Below, piece after piece: positions 14,435 to 28,669 of a stretch of DNA of 64,000 nucleotides (position 1 is its first letter; every line of letters begins with the position of its first letter). The translations under genes and the position numbers were made by a program. This stretch comes from Baylisascaris procyonis (taxonomy: Eukaryota > Nematoda > Chromadorea > Rhabditida > Ascarididae). The notes beneath the pieces were generated by a model, which worked only from the letters and a program-made list of their open reading frames with translations, was not told where the DNA came from and did no database searches. The stretch is from assembly GCA_037389465.1 (NCBI GenBank), contig JAZARR010000074.1, positions 3,941,001 to 4,005,000 on the forward strand. Reading direction: 5' to 3'.

Positions 14435-16550
14435 TATAGGTCTTTAGGCACTGAAAGAGGCGCACAAAAAGATCTTTAGATATTCCGCGTCTTTGAAAGC
14501 AAAACAGCGACATTCTTAGAGTAAAATAGATCTGTTTTCTCTTTTTTTTTTTTTTTTTGAGGTTTTTTTTTCCTTTTTTAGAGAGAGAGGAGCATTATAA
14601 ACAAGTTTTTGATAACGAAGCGATGATGTATTATTGGAGATAATGGTTATCAACATTCGAATGGGTGATTTATTTCAATTTTCATTGTGGAGAACATGAA
14701 CTTTCTAATAAAATCATATGATACTTTAATATGTGGCAATGATGAACTTTTGTTAATAACAAAGGTCGCAATATTTTTTTTTAAATTAATGTTTTTTAAA
14801 GAATATATTCCTTTGCAACAGAGTTTTGATCGCTTTTACATTTTTTTTTTTAAATGTTGGTATCCATTCTATAATAGCTAAAATTGAGATGCATCTTTAC
14901 GACGATATTTTATAAATTGCTGTTATTTCTATGAAATGCATTGTTCCAATTTGCGCAAATTGTACATTACGGGTTGCTGATTGCAATTGTTCGATTATTT
15001 CGTCATATAGTCCTTAGTATTTTTGTATTTATTATATCATTATTTGTCATATGTCATATTATTGTTCGATTATTTTTTCGTATAAATTAAATTTTTTTAT
15101 CATTCTGGCCCAATCGTAATCCTTATTAGGAGACTCTTACCTACACCTTCTCCATTAGTGCTGTTATTCCATTTTTATTTTTTTTTTTTTAAATTAACAA
15201 ATATTTATTTTCAAAATTTTTGGAACATTATGTAGACATTGTTGAAAAATATAAGAAAGCAATAATGCGTTATGAAATAGGACAGAATTTAGTGACGTCA
15301 TCCGATGTGAATAAAAATAATGAAAAAAAGCGAAAACGTCTTAAGTAATAATATTAATCTCTTTGTGTTTTTTTTTTCTGTTTGCCTTAGGAGTTTCATG
15401 TTTTTTTTTTTTTTTGATTCGTCCAACGTGTTTCTATCATGACATATCAGATTTGACATACCCTTCCGAAAGCACATGTCATTCTTCCTTCAAGGAGGTG
15501 GAGAGGGAAGGATTGTAAGGGGGTGGGAAGAGCGAAGTGAATGTTATCAGCAAGTTGTCCAAACGATGGTAGCCTGCATGGCGTGAATGAAAATTGTCGA
15601 GAAAATAAGAAATCGCCATTGTATCTCTGAAATGATATTCTTTATATTTCTTAGATGATTTAAAGTGAAGGAGTTCCAACTCTTCTTGTATGCTCTCAAA
15701 TGTAGTTTGCATTTAAATTATTTAAAAAAAACAACTTATAACTTATTTAAGAGCGAAAGCTAAACGATCTAACAGCACCCTTTGAAATATCATTGTGTAT
15801 ATATCCGCATATTTGTTTATCCTCCAACAAACATATTTAGGATTCGCCTAGTTGGTCACTTTTTTTGCGTCATGCCAATTAAACTCAGTGACTGACTAGC
15901 TTAATGTGTCATTTACTGGTCAACAGGCGAACGCGAAATTCTATTTAAGTGATCCTAAAATCAGTAAATTTCTTGCTAATCTAAATCGATCCGAGATATT
16001 TTATGAACACAGTAGTCATTTTTTGAGCGGTTGGATTGAATTTTTTGTGCGGCGTCAAGATGACGGATGATCTTATCGGTGACGCATTGTAAACGCTGAG
16101 CGTCATATAGGTGAACGGGAGTGGCATTGTTGAGAATTCTCTATGAACATTTTCCATGTTCGTTGTTTGTGTTGAAAGCAAATGTTCTCCAAGATAACAG
16201 GTATCCTTCTATTATACCTTCGCAGCGATGGCTACTCTAAACGGAAAGATCAGTGGTTGTCGATTGTGGCCAGTTTTGCAATTGATTTGCTAATTTTAAT
16301 CTATATGAAGGCATATTGTTATTATAAGCAATTTTTTATGTTCTTCACCTGTATCACCGATATAGTTCGCATCGCTCAGTTATGGCACATTTATTCTAAT
16401 ATATCTCCTTTATTGATATCATTCCACAGTTACAACGGTTCCAGCGGCCTACATTATGAGATTTAAGATGTTAGACTTCAGTTAAGAGGGAAAATCTCTT
16501 GTAATTTTCTATTCATCTTTCATAACTGTCCATTGAAGTGTTGCAGTTGG

Positions 16551-19500
16551 ATGCTATCAGTGGAACGTGGTTTGCGACTTCGTTACGGCCTCTTCTGCTG
16601 TATTTCGATGATTCTCGCATTCGTTGCCCTTGTTTCAAGTAAGTCCTTAATTGCAAGAAGGAACACATTATGGTTCCACTCTGCATCTGTATGTGTGTCT
16701 GTTTTCATGTATTTATGTTTGTGTATGTATGTCTGCTGATTGCGTTTTACGGTTTACGCGCTAGCCTTATGAAGCTTAAACGATGTGTGTTTTAGAGTAT
16801 GTTATCATCTTTCACATTTTTTGCGATCTATGCGATGAATTTTAGGGAGTTGTGAACTTTCAACTATGAAATGATCGTATATAATTGATACTAATACAAA
16901 GACGAACTTCCGCTTAGTGATTCGTTGATTGCATGGGTTGGATCGTTTCTACATTTCCATATAGCCCATTAGGATTATCCGAAGAGCGTTTTCTTTGGAA
17001 AAATCCCGACTTGTGCTATTTGCGATGCGTTTTTCCACTAGAGAATCTTCCACGAGAGTAGACTTTCTGCTAAAGTTTATAATGATGTTATTTTATGCTT
17101 TATACAAATTTGGCATATCACAAGAAAAAATTGTATGTTGACATTCCTGTGTGTATGTGTACGTCTTCGTATTTCAGCTATTTAGCTTTCAATTGCTTTC
17201 TTATTGTGGGTTTAGACCTCCAGCTTTGTTTAACTTCAACTGCTGAATTTCTCGAGCATTCACTATTCTAAATAGTGGCTATCCTCAACACGTCTAAGCA
17301 CCTTAAATATACCATCTCACTAAAAATGATCCCATTTATAGAGTTCTTAGTACTGCTCAATACTCATACGATATGCGCATGTATTTTTTTAGCCTCACTT
17401 ACGAATTTGTTGCACTTCGAGAATTTCACACTGATATTTGCATATTTGTGTGTGTGATTCTAAAGGCAGCCGGCTTACGTGTATGCGTCCTTCTGCGTCT
17501 GTTTTTCAACTTAATGTAATCGAAGTGATACATTTGAGTACTCCGAATTAATTTCGATTCATTTAAACCGCAAGCAGCAATCGGCTCCTTATGCTGAATT
17601 TTTGTTGAAATATAATCATTATTAATATGTATGTGTACACAATTCTTAGCTATTTTGCAATGCAATTTTGCATATTCTATGCATTCGATTCTTTGAAGTT
17701 GGATGGGTAGAAATTATAACGATGCGTAACGTTTTCTACATTTGCCTTTATTAACATACCACTATTTTTCCTTTGTCGTTTTTGTGAATTTGCATATTTA
17801 TTTTTTTCATCAGTTTTATATAATATAAACGAACGATTCATTGCAGTATTGATACGAAATATCGGCATGACGAAAATCTCGAATGGAGTGTCGAATGTTG
17901 AACTTGCAGATGAGGTCGGTTACGGTGCCCTAAAACAGAGTGCAGAAATGAACCTTCATAACGGGTAAGTTTATTCGAATTGTATTTCTGTCATCAGTGG
18001 TTTAATCGTTATAAAATGTTGGTTTAATCGTTATAAAATGTATTTGTGATTCTAATTGTTAGTCAGTCTTACTAAATCACTTAGAATGCTTATGCAATGA
18101 AATTACTGGAATGGTGACAGTCGACTTTTAGAATATTTGACAGCGAGAATATTAGTGGACGACATTTTTGATGAAGCATTGTGAACATACAACTTCATAA
18201 GAGTCACATCAGGCTGCCATCTTTGATATGCGACTATAGAAATAGACTTTAAATCAAGGATCAGTTGTTAGCGAATTGATTCGATTCACATAGAAAAATG
18301 AATACATAAAAGAGTTGTGATCTTTGACTAGCGATATGGGACCAATGGGATTTTCTCAATTGAAACTTTTGCACTGGCAACTGAGGCTGTTTTTAAGAAA
18401 ACAAATAAGCAAGGTTCATCTAAATAGCTAGTGAAATATTGACAATTTGCGGATAGAAATGCTTATGGATTAGAAGCTAAAGGAATGCTTATGGATCAAA
18501 AGGGTAAATTCTGTTAGTGAAAGAGTAAACGTCTTAATAAACCCGTTTCCTCACCGAACAGGGTCATGCATATCGGAAAACAAACGGATATGTGCGTAAA
18601 GGCAATATGGGTCATTGGATGTGATTTCTTAATGAAGGGGAAACGATGCCCGTAAATATAGAGAACAAAAAAACGGACCATTTTATTGGCATTTTTATTG
18701 CAGCATTGAGCGAAGAATCGCCTCTCTTGAAAAGGAATTATTGCAACTAAAGGCTGATATGAGGAAAAAAACCGAAACAGTGTAGGTTTTTTTTTGGAAT
18801 TTTTTTTTCCTTATTTCACCAGTTCCATAAAGTGCACATGCCTATTATTAACTCTTTTGGGCATTCTCTTGGCACTGAAATATTGCGCTTTTATTTCAAA
18901 AGCTATGTTAGTTTTCATTGTGCTTTACTTTAAATTACGTAAGAAAATTATTAATGTTTCTTCACCTTAGCTATCCCACATCTATTCGGTTTAACAGCTC
19001 ACTTAGCTGCGTAATTAACAACAGCACTGATTTCCATGATCACTCAATAGCGAGTTCTGGTCCAACAGATGTAAACTTCCGAAATATGTTGTATTGTGTG
19101 CACTACTATATTTAGTTTGTGGTCACTCAATTATATATTTTGGTTTCAAAAATTTCTCATCTATTCATTTTTCGATCCTCTAATCACTATATAGGTTATT
19201 ATTTCAGTGTAGACGAAAAACTGAAAAAAAAAACCTTCAAAAAGCTCTAAAAAACTGTTAGATGATATGGAATGGCAAGAGGGTCTTACCCGACTTGCAT
19301 TTTGTTGGCGAGAGTGAGGATGACGGTTAAAAGGGGAGAATTGTGTGAGTAGTATAAGTTATAAGAGCCGTTGTTATGACGTTGGGCTTACGTCAACGAT
19401 GGTCTCTTTTCGTGGTTGTGCGGTTTGTATACGTTTTCAAATATGTGTCTTTCTTTGCTTATATATGTATGTAAATGTGAAATGTAGCTATTTCCAGGGC

Positions 19501-20928
19501 TAGTGGTAGAAAATATCCAGCTGTGAAATTCAGAAATGAAGAAAACAGGAAAAGAATTTTGATAACAGGTAAGTCGGTTTTGCGATCGTTATTGAATAGC
19601 TCTCCAAAGGAAACAGCTGCTACATAGAATGAATGATAGGAGTCGAATAAGATGAAATCTTGAGAGCTTGGAACCGAATAGGCGGAGCTGATGAACACTC
19701 TAAGCAATTTTTTGTTTACCCTAAAATTGCGCGTTCACATTTTCTGTACTAGTAGCGATATAAAATATAGCCCATTTTGTGTTCATTTAGAAACTCAACA
19801 CTATGAATAGACGGGGGGAGAAGTGTAATATATTGGAATCGTTGTGTTCTCATTTCTTTGTTCTCAAAAATTCTTTCCTATCATTTTTAACGATGAATCA
19901 CTCTTATAATGAGAGGAGTAGTAAATATTATATGCAGTTAATGTTCAATAAATTGAACAACTGAAACACTTTAATCACTTCGATTATTAAGGGATTTTAT
20001 TTTATTTTTTTCAATTCGTCTAACAAATAATACAAATAAGTTGCAAGATCAGTAGTGATCAAAAATCAATTTATACATTTCTTTGAGAAATTCTCTCATC
20101 TTCGGTTTTTTTAATACTCAAGAGGCAATAAAAGAAGTGACGAAAAAATGCACTAGTCAGTCAAGATGAACTTTCTGTTATAGTTGACGAACGATTTGCT
20201 CTCATGTGTATTTTTCACATTTAATTTTATTCATTAGTGATTCATTTAGAGATGTATCTCGTTGATAGAAATTGATTTTAAATAAGAAATTTTGGATTTC
20301 TTTTTTTTTTGATGCAATCATATGCGGTTTTCTGTTTTTCTGTATAATTTGGCTATGAGATCTGAGATATATGATGCGGCATAATGGATGATTTTTTCTT
20401 TGGTGCCATATTGTGACGTACGATACTACCATGGCTCTGATAGGTAATCTCTTCAATATTCCTATGTAACAACTGTATTATTGGTGCCACAGTTCTGCAA
20501 GTCTGGTTATTGTTGCTTGCATTATTTAGGAGGTGCAGGTTTTGTGGGTTCACATTTGGTGGATAGGCTTATGCTCGAGGGACATGAGGTGATTGCCCTT
20601 GATAATTACTTCACTGGTCGTAAACGCAATATACAACATTGGATTGGACATCCCAACTTCGAACTTGTTCATCACGACGTTGTTAACACATATTTCACCG
20701 AAGGTGGGCGACGTTCACTGCCTTCGTTCAGCTGTTATTCTAGAAGAACTGTTTTCGATATTCCCCTTGCATCCTCTCTCCTTATTTCTTTCTATCTGCA
20801 TTGATCATTGTTTTATTCAATACGCTCAATCTTTTTTTCCTCTTAGTTGCATATTTATGTATAGATCTACTGAGTGTAATCATTCTTGTTCATTAGATGG
20901 ACTTCACTGCTAAGCGACGCTTAATGAA

Positions 20929-21026
<98 letters not shown>

Positions 21027-24000
21027 CAACCCAATTCTTCACTAAGCGATCCCTTAGTATATAAAGGTACAGAGTCTCTTATATGTTATGTCTGATATGA
21101 GGGAGCGGATTAGGAAAAGGTCCATTAAAATATGAGACAACTCCTTAAAGATCAACCTAAGCAACAACTTTATGCTGTAAATGACGGCCTATTAACTTCA
21201 GTGGATCAGATCTATCATTTGGCATCTCCAGCCTCACCTCCCCACTATATGTATAATCCTGTTAAAACAATCAAAACGAATACGATTGGTACAATCAATA
21301 TGTTGGGATTGGCAAGGTGAGTGGTGTTTATTTAAGTTTTATTTATTTTTCAAATTTAATGAGTGCTGTATTGGACAGCGGGAGTAGTGAAGAGTGAAAA
21401 CTAAGAGATGGAGAGGGGATTAATGGAAGAGAATTATGTAGGAATACATTAGAAATATTCTTATGCGATATATGCTATCATATTCACAGGTGCCGATATC
21501 GTAATCATCGATATATGAGCAAATATTGAAGCCTGCAATGGGGAAATGCAATTCTGTTTTCGGATGGATTGCAATCTGAAGCAAAAACGAAGCATGCTGT
21601 ATCATTCGAATCTACTTATATAACTACTGCGATATCAAATTTTGCAGAGTACAGCTGTCCCATTTTGCTCGTAAATAATATATGTTAAAAGTTGCCTAAA
21701 TTATTGGCTTTCCGATCAGCAATCAGGCTCAACTTGATATGCGAGGATTTTACTGATAATGGATTGAAGGCAAAACTCTTCATAAAAATATTAAAAAGAG
21801 CGGACATGGTTCAGGCGAGTGAAAGCACGAGTGCTGTTGGCATCCACATCGGAGGTGTATGGTGATCCGGAGATACACCCTCAGCCAGAGACTTATTGGG
21901 GCCACGTGAATACGATAGGTCCGAGGTCTTGCTATGATGAGGGAAAACGCGTCGCTGAATCGCTGATGGTCGCATATCACAAACAGGTGGTTCCTCTTGC
22001 TCCTTCTGAGTCGATTTTACTCTCTCACTAAAAATCACTTGTCATATTCTTTTATCGCACATTTATATGAAAGTTTGTTTCGGAATACTACTTCATATGG
22101 ATGCCAGTAAGAAGGATGTACTGCACAAATGATACATGTGGAAAGGGGAGTGTAAGCTTTTGGAGGAGGAATAAGTAGGGAAAGGGAGCGATAAGGGGAT
22201 ATGAATTTGAAATATTTTTTCGATTCATTGATAAAAGTCTTGCAATTGATACAGATATGGTGACCATTTAATATATAGGCCCCTGTTGTTGTTTTCGCAA
22301 ATCAAATTTTTCAGAGAAATACCCTTATCTTCTCAAAGAAGTCTTCTCAAAGAAATTCCAAAACTTGTGGTGTGATGCTATTCTGTGGTGGTTGTTGGGG
22401 CTTAATAAAGAAATCAAGAATTCCTAGAGGGTTTTCTCTGGGGTGTTTTTAGGGCTTTAGTCTTCTCAAAGAAATTCCAAAACTTGTGGTATGATACTAT
22501 TCTGTCGTGGTTGTTGGGGCTTAATAAAGAAATCAAGAATCCCTAGAGGGTTTTCTCTGGGGTGTTTTTAGGGCTTTAGTCTTCTCAAAGAAATTCCAAA
22601 ACTTCTGGTATGATACTATTCTGTCGTGGTTGTTGGGGCTTAATAAAGAAATCAAGAATCCCTAGAGGGTTTTCTCTGGGGTGTTTTTAGGGCTTTAGTC
22701 TTCTCAAAGAAATTCCAAAACTTGTGGTATGATACTATTCTGTGGTGGTTGTTGGGGCCTAATAAAGAAATCAAGAATCCCTAGAGGGTTTTCTCTGGGA
22801 TGTTTTTAGGGCTTTAGTCTTCTCAAAGAAATTCCAAAACTTGTGGTATGATACTATTCTGTGGTGGTTGTTGGGGCTTAATAAAGAAATCAAGAATCCC
22901 TAGAGGGTTTTCTCTGGGGTGTTTTTAGGGCTTTAGTCTTCTCAAAGAAATTCCAAAACTTGTGGTATGATACTATTCTGTGGTGGTTGTTGGGGCTTAA
23001 TAAAGAAATCAAGAATCCCTAGAGGGTTTTCTCTGGGGTGTTTTTAGGGCTTTCTTGAATTTGATTCCCACTCGTCCTATCGCTCAACAGTGAGGTGCTG
23101 GTCTGCATATATTGCGATTGAAATAGCACGACTTCCTCATCATGTCGAAATCACTATGCTTGAGTACTCAACAACTTATTTCTTTCTTCGATTCGAAAAA
23201 AAAACGTTCGCAATTTGTCACTTCTCAGCATTGATCCTGCAATATTTCCTATTATAAATTGTTTAATTATGGGTGCAAATGTGTTGAAAATTTAATGATT
23301 ACGTTGATTTCTGATGTTTGTTCCTCTTCTTTTGATTGTTGTTATTGCAACGTTCATTTTTACTTTTCTTAAATTGCAAGCCTATTATGGCTCTACTTTA
23401 ATTTCTTTGCCAATAAGACCTATTTGTCGTCGATGTGAAAAAAGATTTCTTTTTCTACCACTCTTTTGAGAGTTCTTCAGAATGTTTAATGTTTCGATTG
23501 TAATTCAGAGCGAGTTATTAAAGATCACTTCGTTGCCTTCAGCAGAACGCTGCTATCTTAGAAGCTGAGAATGAAACAAAGAACGCCTTAGTAAGAGTTT
23601 ACCGTTTTTTTCCTTTCGAATGGAGAATCAGTTTCCCAAAGAAACGGATCTATAAATCTATAAAATCTATAAAAAGAATCTATGAAAAGTGAAGAAAACC
23701 TGGACTTCTGTTCGAAGAAATGCGATGTATATGTGAAGATGCGCTTGGAGAACAACATTCTTCTGAAATAACGATTCATTTATTTAGTTGTTCAAGTGAT
23801 ACAATATGCATTAATTGCAGGAGCATGTTGACATTCGAATAGCACGTATCTTCAATACATTTGGTCCAAGGATGCATATGAATGATGGACGTGTTGTTAG
23901 CAATTTTATCTTACAATCATTACAAGGTGAACCCATCACGGTATGAAAATATTTTCACTTTTAGTTTCTTCTTCAACAAATTTTATTTCGAGATTACATT

Positions 24001-26574
24001 TTTATTAAAAATGGGATAGCATTTATCTTTTTTTTTCTAGTTTATTATTAATATTTCAGTTAGTACACATTTGTTTTTCCCTAACATATAGTTTGTTACC
24101 TTTATAATATGAAAGCTTATTGAATATGAATCACAATTTTCATGTGTAGTTCATATAGTTCCGATATGATTGATTGTGTAGCTATTGTTATTGAGGTATG
24201 TGATTTTGTTGATTTTACATCTTAAAACTAAACTGTGAAATAGCATTTGACGATAAAAAATGATCGTATAGTGATTTTCATTGCTTTGTTATTCTTATTT
24301 CGCTCATTAATCTTATTGAAAATTTATTCACTTCAAAAAGTCGATTTTTCACGATTCGCATTATTAGTCAATTGTTCATTCAACATTTTTTTCTTTCTCT
24401 TGTTGTGAAATGTACGGAAATATCAAAGAATTTTTTATTCAATGAATATAATATGATTTTGATTTGCAATGTAACCGCATATGCTAACTGTTCATAAATG
24501 ATTGAAGATTTATGGCGATGGAAGTCAAACGCGATCCTTCCAATATATCGATGATCTTGTTGATGGTTTAATTGCTTTGATGAATAGCAACACCACATTA
24601 CCGGTCAATTTGGGAAATCCTGAAGAACACACTATTAACGAATTCGCATATATCATTCGGGAACTTGTCGGTGAGTGATTACGTTCTTGCAATGAACTCG
24701 GTTTCATCCTCTCTGTCTCCTTCACTATTGAGCGTTTTCCTGGTTCAGTAGGCATATACAAAGATTTCAAATTCTTATTCGCCCACCAACGCCTTTCACA
24801 ATGACTTTTATATATTTGTATGTCTATCTTGCGTCTTTTTATTTGTTGGTTTTTCACTCACTTCGTAGACCGCCAACATATGCACAGTTTGTGACGCATA
24901 TTACCTGAAAATTTTTTCTACCCTTGGGTAAATCTTTTTATGAGACTGCTCATAGCATGTTTGTCGCAAAGACAGTTGCCCTCAGATGAGTATCCACAAT
25001 TTCGTACTGCCTCCAGGAGTAGCAACAGTTGTTGTGACTAATGATATATTTTGTCATAATAGGCTAATATATGTTAAGATTTGTCATTCCATATAAAGAA
25101 AGCGGAAACTCTGAGACGAGATGTATAAATCTTTGGCAATGAGCGCATTTACAATAAGCGTGGAATCTTTTTTTTTTTTTAATGGTGGGCTGATTTTCTC
25201 TGCAAGAAGTTTGGTATTTGTTTTGTGGAAATGACTGCATGAAATGAAAAGTTGGGAACATTCATAATTCACTACGTTGAGTATCGTTGAATATAATCAC
25301 GTTGATAGCAGTTTTCATTAGTTTACGAGCAATTAGACAGCATTAATATTGCGTTGAATTGAAGTTATTGAAGAGAGCCTTCGAAGAGATAATATCGCCT
25401 CTTTTTTTTAAAACAACTAATATCTTGTAGTACACCACAAACAACTTTTTTAAACAGTCAGTAACTTTTACTGATTGTTTAAAAATCAGTGATATGTTTT
25501 TGCCCAGTTTAATATGTTAATGGCAGTAATAGTAGTAAAATTATTTTCACACTATTCTTGATTGAAATCCAGTAATATAGCAGTTATTTACTATCTTTAT
25601 TATCGTACTTATGAATGGAAAATAGGAAGCAAATCGCCAGTGATTCACAAGGAGGCACAACAAGACGATCCAAAGCAAAGGAAACCTGATATAAATCGTG
25701 CAGCCAATTTGCTTGGATGGAAGCCAAAGGTATGATCTATGATTCATGAATTGTTGCACAATAGCTCTATGGATACAAGCCTTTTGAGTATTATTTTAGA
25801 GATATTTTATTAGCAATTTTCTGAACACGAAAGCATTTTCATGGGAATATAGTACTTGACTTCATAGCGCATAACTGCTTTTTCGGTTAATGTTGTTTCA
25901 AATGGTTCTCAAGTCATATGGCCTTGACTTGAGTTAAATGAGGTCAGGTCGGACGAAAGGCAGATAAGATCGAACTACCAAAGGTAAAGCCGTGATAGAA
26001 AACGGAGCAAAGAGGAGACTAGCGGTCAGCTTAATGCCTTCCTTACACAGAGTGCACACTAAGTAAATAAATAACTTCGTTTGTTTTTTTCCCAAACGGA
26101 ATTTGTGAAATATTATTCGAATTCGTAAATAAAATTAGTAGTTTAGAACGTATTTGTGAAAGATATAGAAGTTGAGGAAATTCTTCTAATAAGATTTATA
26201 AAGTATGGAAGAAATAACTGGAATAGTCGTGATATAAAGCAGATTCCCCTAAAACTGCTTAACAGAGATGATGCGTACGGAATGAAGTCAATTTCGCTTC
26301 ATGCAAGCTTTGTAGTTTTGTGCTGGTGCATCATAGGCACTGGGCACTACTAGCTTAGAATGTTTGCCGAATACTCATCGTTTTATAGGTTTCAATGCGT
26401 GATGGTCTTCGAGAAACAATCGATTTTTTCAAGCATGAATTGGAGTACGAGAAAACAAAGATGGAGGAGGAGAAATTGAAGTATTCGCTGAAAGATGATG
26501 ACTATATGAGGGAAGCGTTAAAGCAGTTGAATACAGTACATCCTTCATATGCACCAGTACCTGTTGATGAATAA
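16551..26574 (+). CDS. sqv-1: UDP-glucuronic acid decarboxylase (UDP-xylose synthase), SQV-1/UXS1 type, 11 exons
   Basis: Converts UDP-glucuronate to UDP-xylose and CO2 using bound NAD+, in the Golgi/ER lumen, feeding glycosaminoglycan linker and other xylosylation. Exons: 16551-16638, 17847-17964, 18704-18781, 19498-19568, 20530-20703, 21202-21316, 21815-21986, 23821-23940, 24508-24670, 25626-25729, 26389-26574. All phases fit, giving 1389 nt, 462 residues and stop TAA. Residues about 12-32 form a signal anchor after a basic start, and residues 70-94 form a charged coiled-coil stem. The Rossmann motif GGAGFVG is at 119-125, DNYFTGRK starts at 143, [10 protein letters not shown] follows, [10 protein letters not shown] is at 225-234, and the catalytic YxxxK is Y255/K259 in CYDEGKR. 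NTFGP and NLGNPEEHT are also present. Vertebrate enzymes are about 420 residues; the extra length lies in the stem and the charged tail. The ATG at 16551 is the first in its exon, four bases after ttgcag. The intron before 24508 ends in AAG rather than CAG. Confidence 0.95.
17999..18042 (+). repeat. 22-bp tandem duplication in UXS intron 2
   Basis: The unit ggtttaatcgttataaaatg plus tt occurs at 17999-18020 and again from 18021, just after the donor of the second UXS exon. No function is apparent. Confidence 0.9.
20903..21056. repeat. (AT)n tract flanked by related hairpins in UXS intron 5
   Basis: A 96-base AT tract (20930-21025) sits between two related inverted sequences. The left flank contains taagcg-a-cgctta within cttca...tgaag, and the right flank reads cttcactaagcgatcccttag. 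The right flank is close to the reverse complement of the left, so the whole is an imperfect palindrome centred on the AT tract. It could be a small foldback element or a palindrome that grew around a microsatellite. Confidence 0.75.
22341..23054 (+). repeat. 119-bp minisatellite, six copies, in UXS intron 7
   Basis: The string gtcttctcaaagaaattcca recurs every 119 bases from 22341 to about 23054, giving six near-identical copies. Differences are single bases (for example tgtggtggtt versus tgtcgtggtt, and one gggcct for gggctt). Each unit contains aataaa within gcttaataaagaaatcaag. The array lies in the intron between exons 7 and 8 and does not interrupt coding sequence. A partial duplicate of cttctcaaagaa precedes the first unit. 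Confidence 0.97.
25449..25483. repeat. Hairpin in UXS intron 9
   Basis: Two 15-base arms, tttaaacagtcagta and its near-perfect inverse (one mismatch), are separated by five bases (acttt). It lies between exons 9 and 10. It may be chance foldback or a remnant of a small inverted-repeat element. Confidence 0.7.
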
Positions 26575-27610
26575 TTAACCCACCTCTGTTTTAATAATGA
26601 GCGAATGAATTGACGAATGTCACAGTAACTGCCGACCTTGTTACACTGTGAGTATGGTTGGGCATCGGTCGTTTTGAAGGTGGAAGGCAAAGGAATTGAG
26701 CACGTTACCCATCAACTTGATCTGAATGCGACATTCAAGAGTGTGGCGAAAGGGTGGAGAAAATGAAATTCATCGACTGTTGTCAGTATCAATGAGAAGC
26801 AAAATTTGTGAGAGGACTTTTCTAAAGAGAGGCTAAAGCAACGCTTATAAAGGAGACAAATTCGTGAATAACATAAATTCGAGAAAAATACGCTTCTTAT
26901 ACGAGTTGAATTTTAGTCATGCAGAGCAATTCCCACTTAAAAACGATTGACTTGTTTGAGTGAAATTGATGAAATCCAATAGAAAAAATTTTCGATAGTT
27001 GAGGAAATAAGAAGTAAGAATACGAATTTAACGTTATTTGTGGAGGATATTAGCGATCGTCGTAGAAACTCAACTGCAATATATTGCCGTTGCTACCAAT
27101 ATGATCTGTACGGGTGAAATTAAGAGCAAAACGTTATTTTATATATGTTATATGAGATGTTTGCTGTTCATTTGTATTATCGCGTGAAATATTTAGAATA
27201 ATATTTTCGTATATATATATTTTTTCAGATTATTGATATATTTAAAGTCTATTTTGCTTTATATTGATAGATTTGTGATATAACTTCTTTTTAGTTAGAA
27301 TAACATTTTTAACGACTCTTCATATAGATTGAAAAATTTCGCGTGAATATCCACGGAAAAGGTTTCAATTTGTTTGAGTTGATGCGTTTTTATTTTGCAT
27401 AAATTAAATCTGTGATAGAAATAATATAGTTCATAAGTTTCCCATAATGAATGATAATTAGCATTGAAAGCGAAGATAGTTTTAATGAAATTTCTAATGT
27501 ATGAAAAATCTCAGAATTTACTAAGTAAATTAGATAACACTATCGAAACCCTTGCGCATATCCTTCAATCGATGAGAAGTTAAATCGCTTTAAGAGGTAA
27601 GGAAAGAATT

Positions 27611-27748
27611 ATGCCTGTGAAAGTGGCGTTATTAGAGTCGGAAGAGGAATATGGGCGCCCAAGTATCGACGATATCTATGATGAAATCGGTGATTGCATA
27701 GTGCGAATTTCGATCTACATTATGAACAATTTCGGCTCTCAGTTATAA
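27611..27748 (+). CDS. Small unrecognised ORF, 45 residues
   Basis: Opens with ATG at 27611 and runs to TAA. The start, MPVKVALLESEEEYGRPSID, is acidic and reads more like protein than the surrounding AT-rich frames. A possible donor (atcg|gtgatt) after DDIYDEIG would make it a first exon instead of a complete ORF. I do not recognise a family. The upstream sequence taagaggtaagg looks like a donor, so the segment could also be intronic. Confidence 0.25.
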   Translation: MPVKVALLESEEEYGRPSIDDIYDEIGDCIVRISIYIMNNFGSQL

Positions 27749-28669
27749 ATAGATTATGGGGGATAGGACATTATTTGTCTATAGAAAAGCGTACTGATCA
27801 AGGCGCAAATAGTTCACTGATAGAATAACGCTTAGTTGGCCTAAATTGAACTTTTTTTTTTTAAATGTTTTCCATTTCTCGTTGTTACCCGGTTTTTCTC
27901 CTTCATAATTCATAAGAAGTATTTTATTGGCTAGAGCAGTGTAATTGCCAAATATTCTTCAGCTTTCAATTAGAAATCGATAATAGGTGCTATTTGATCT
28001 ATTGCAGTGCTATATGTTCTCTCGAATTTGATTTCATTTTCCCAATACCACTCACTTTTTCATACATTTGTACATTTTTGAGATCTTCTTTTTTTATTTG
28101 AAATTTTCTGTAATATTTTAATTCCTTTCTGATTGTTGATTTCTTTTTCATAAAATGGCCAACATTTAATAGCGTTTGTTTAACTCAAACAATCTTCGAT
28201 ATTTCTTTTCGAATGTCGTTGTGCATTGATGACTTTCTTTAAAATTTTCATAGTTTTTTTTTTTAATGTGAGTGAATTCAACGTCATATAATAAACGATA
28301 ATGAATTGAAAGAAGATATCGCTGCTTACTGTTGAATGTTGATAAGTAAAAATTCTAGGCATGCTGTGTTTGTTAGGTGACGCTTAAGATCGCTAACTTT
28401 GATAGTGTTCAGCGAAATACTTTTTTTTCTGGTTATAAAACCCATGGGCATACGCTGAAGTTCTCTTTGTGAAAGAGGAAGTATTCAGCTACCTTTCGAC
28501 AATCGCTTAAAGCTGCTAAATTTGAAAATTACAGTGCTGACAAATCAGACATAATGAGAAGTCCGGCAACTACTAACTTCAGGTTTATCTTGTAATTGAC
28601 AGATTATAGAAAATTCCTAGAAAGCAGAGAGAGATTGATAAGTCTATGGAATAGAATAGGCACCATTGG

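Noticed and set aside
22341..23054. Possible CRISPR array
   Set aside because: The 119-bp units are contiguous and near-identical with no variable spacers, and they lie in a eukaryotic intron.
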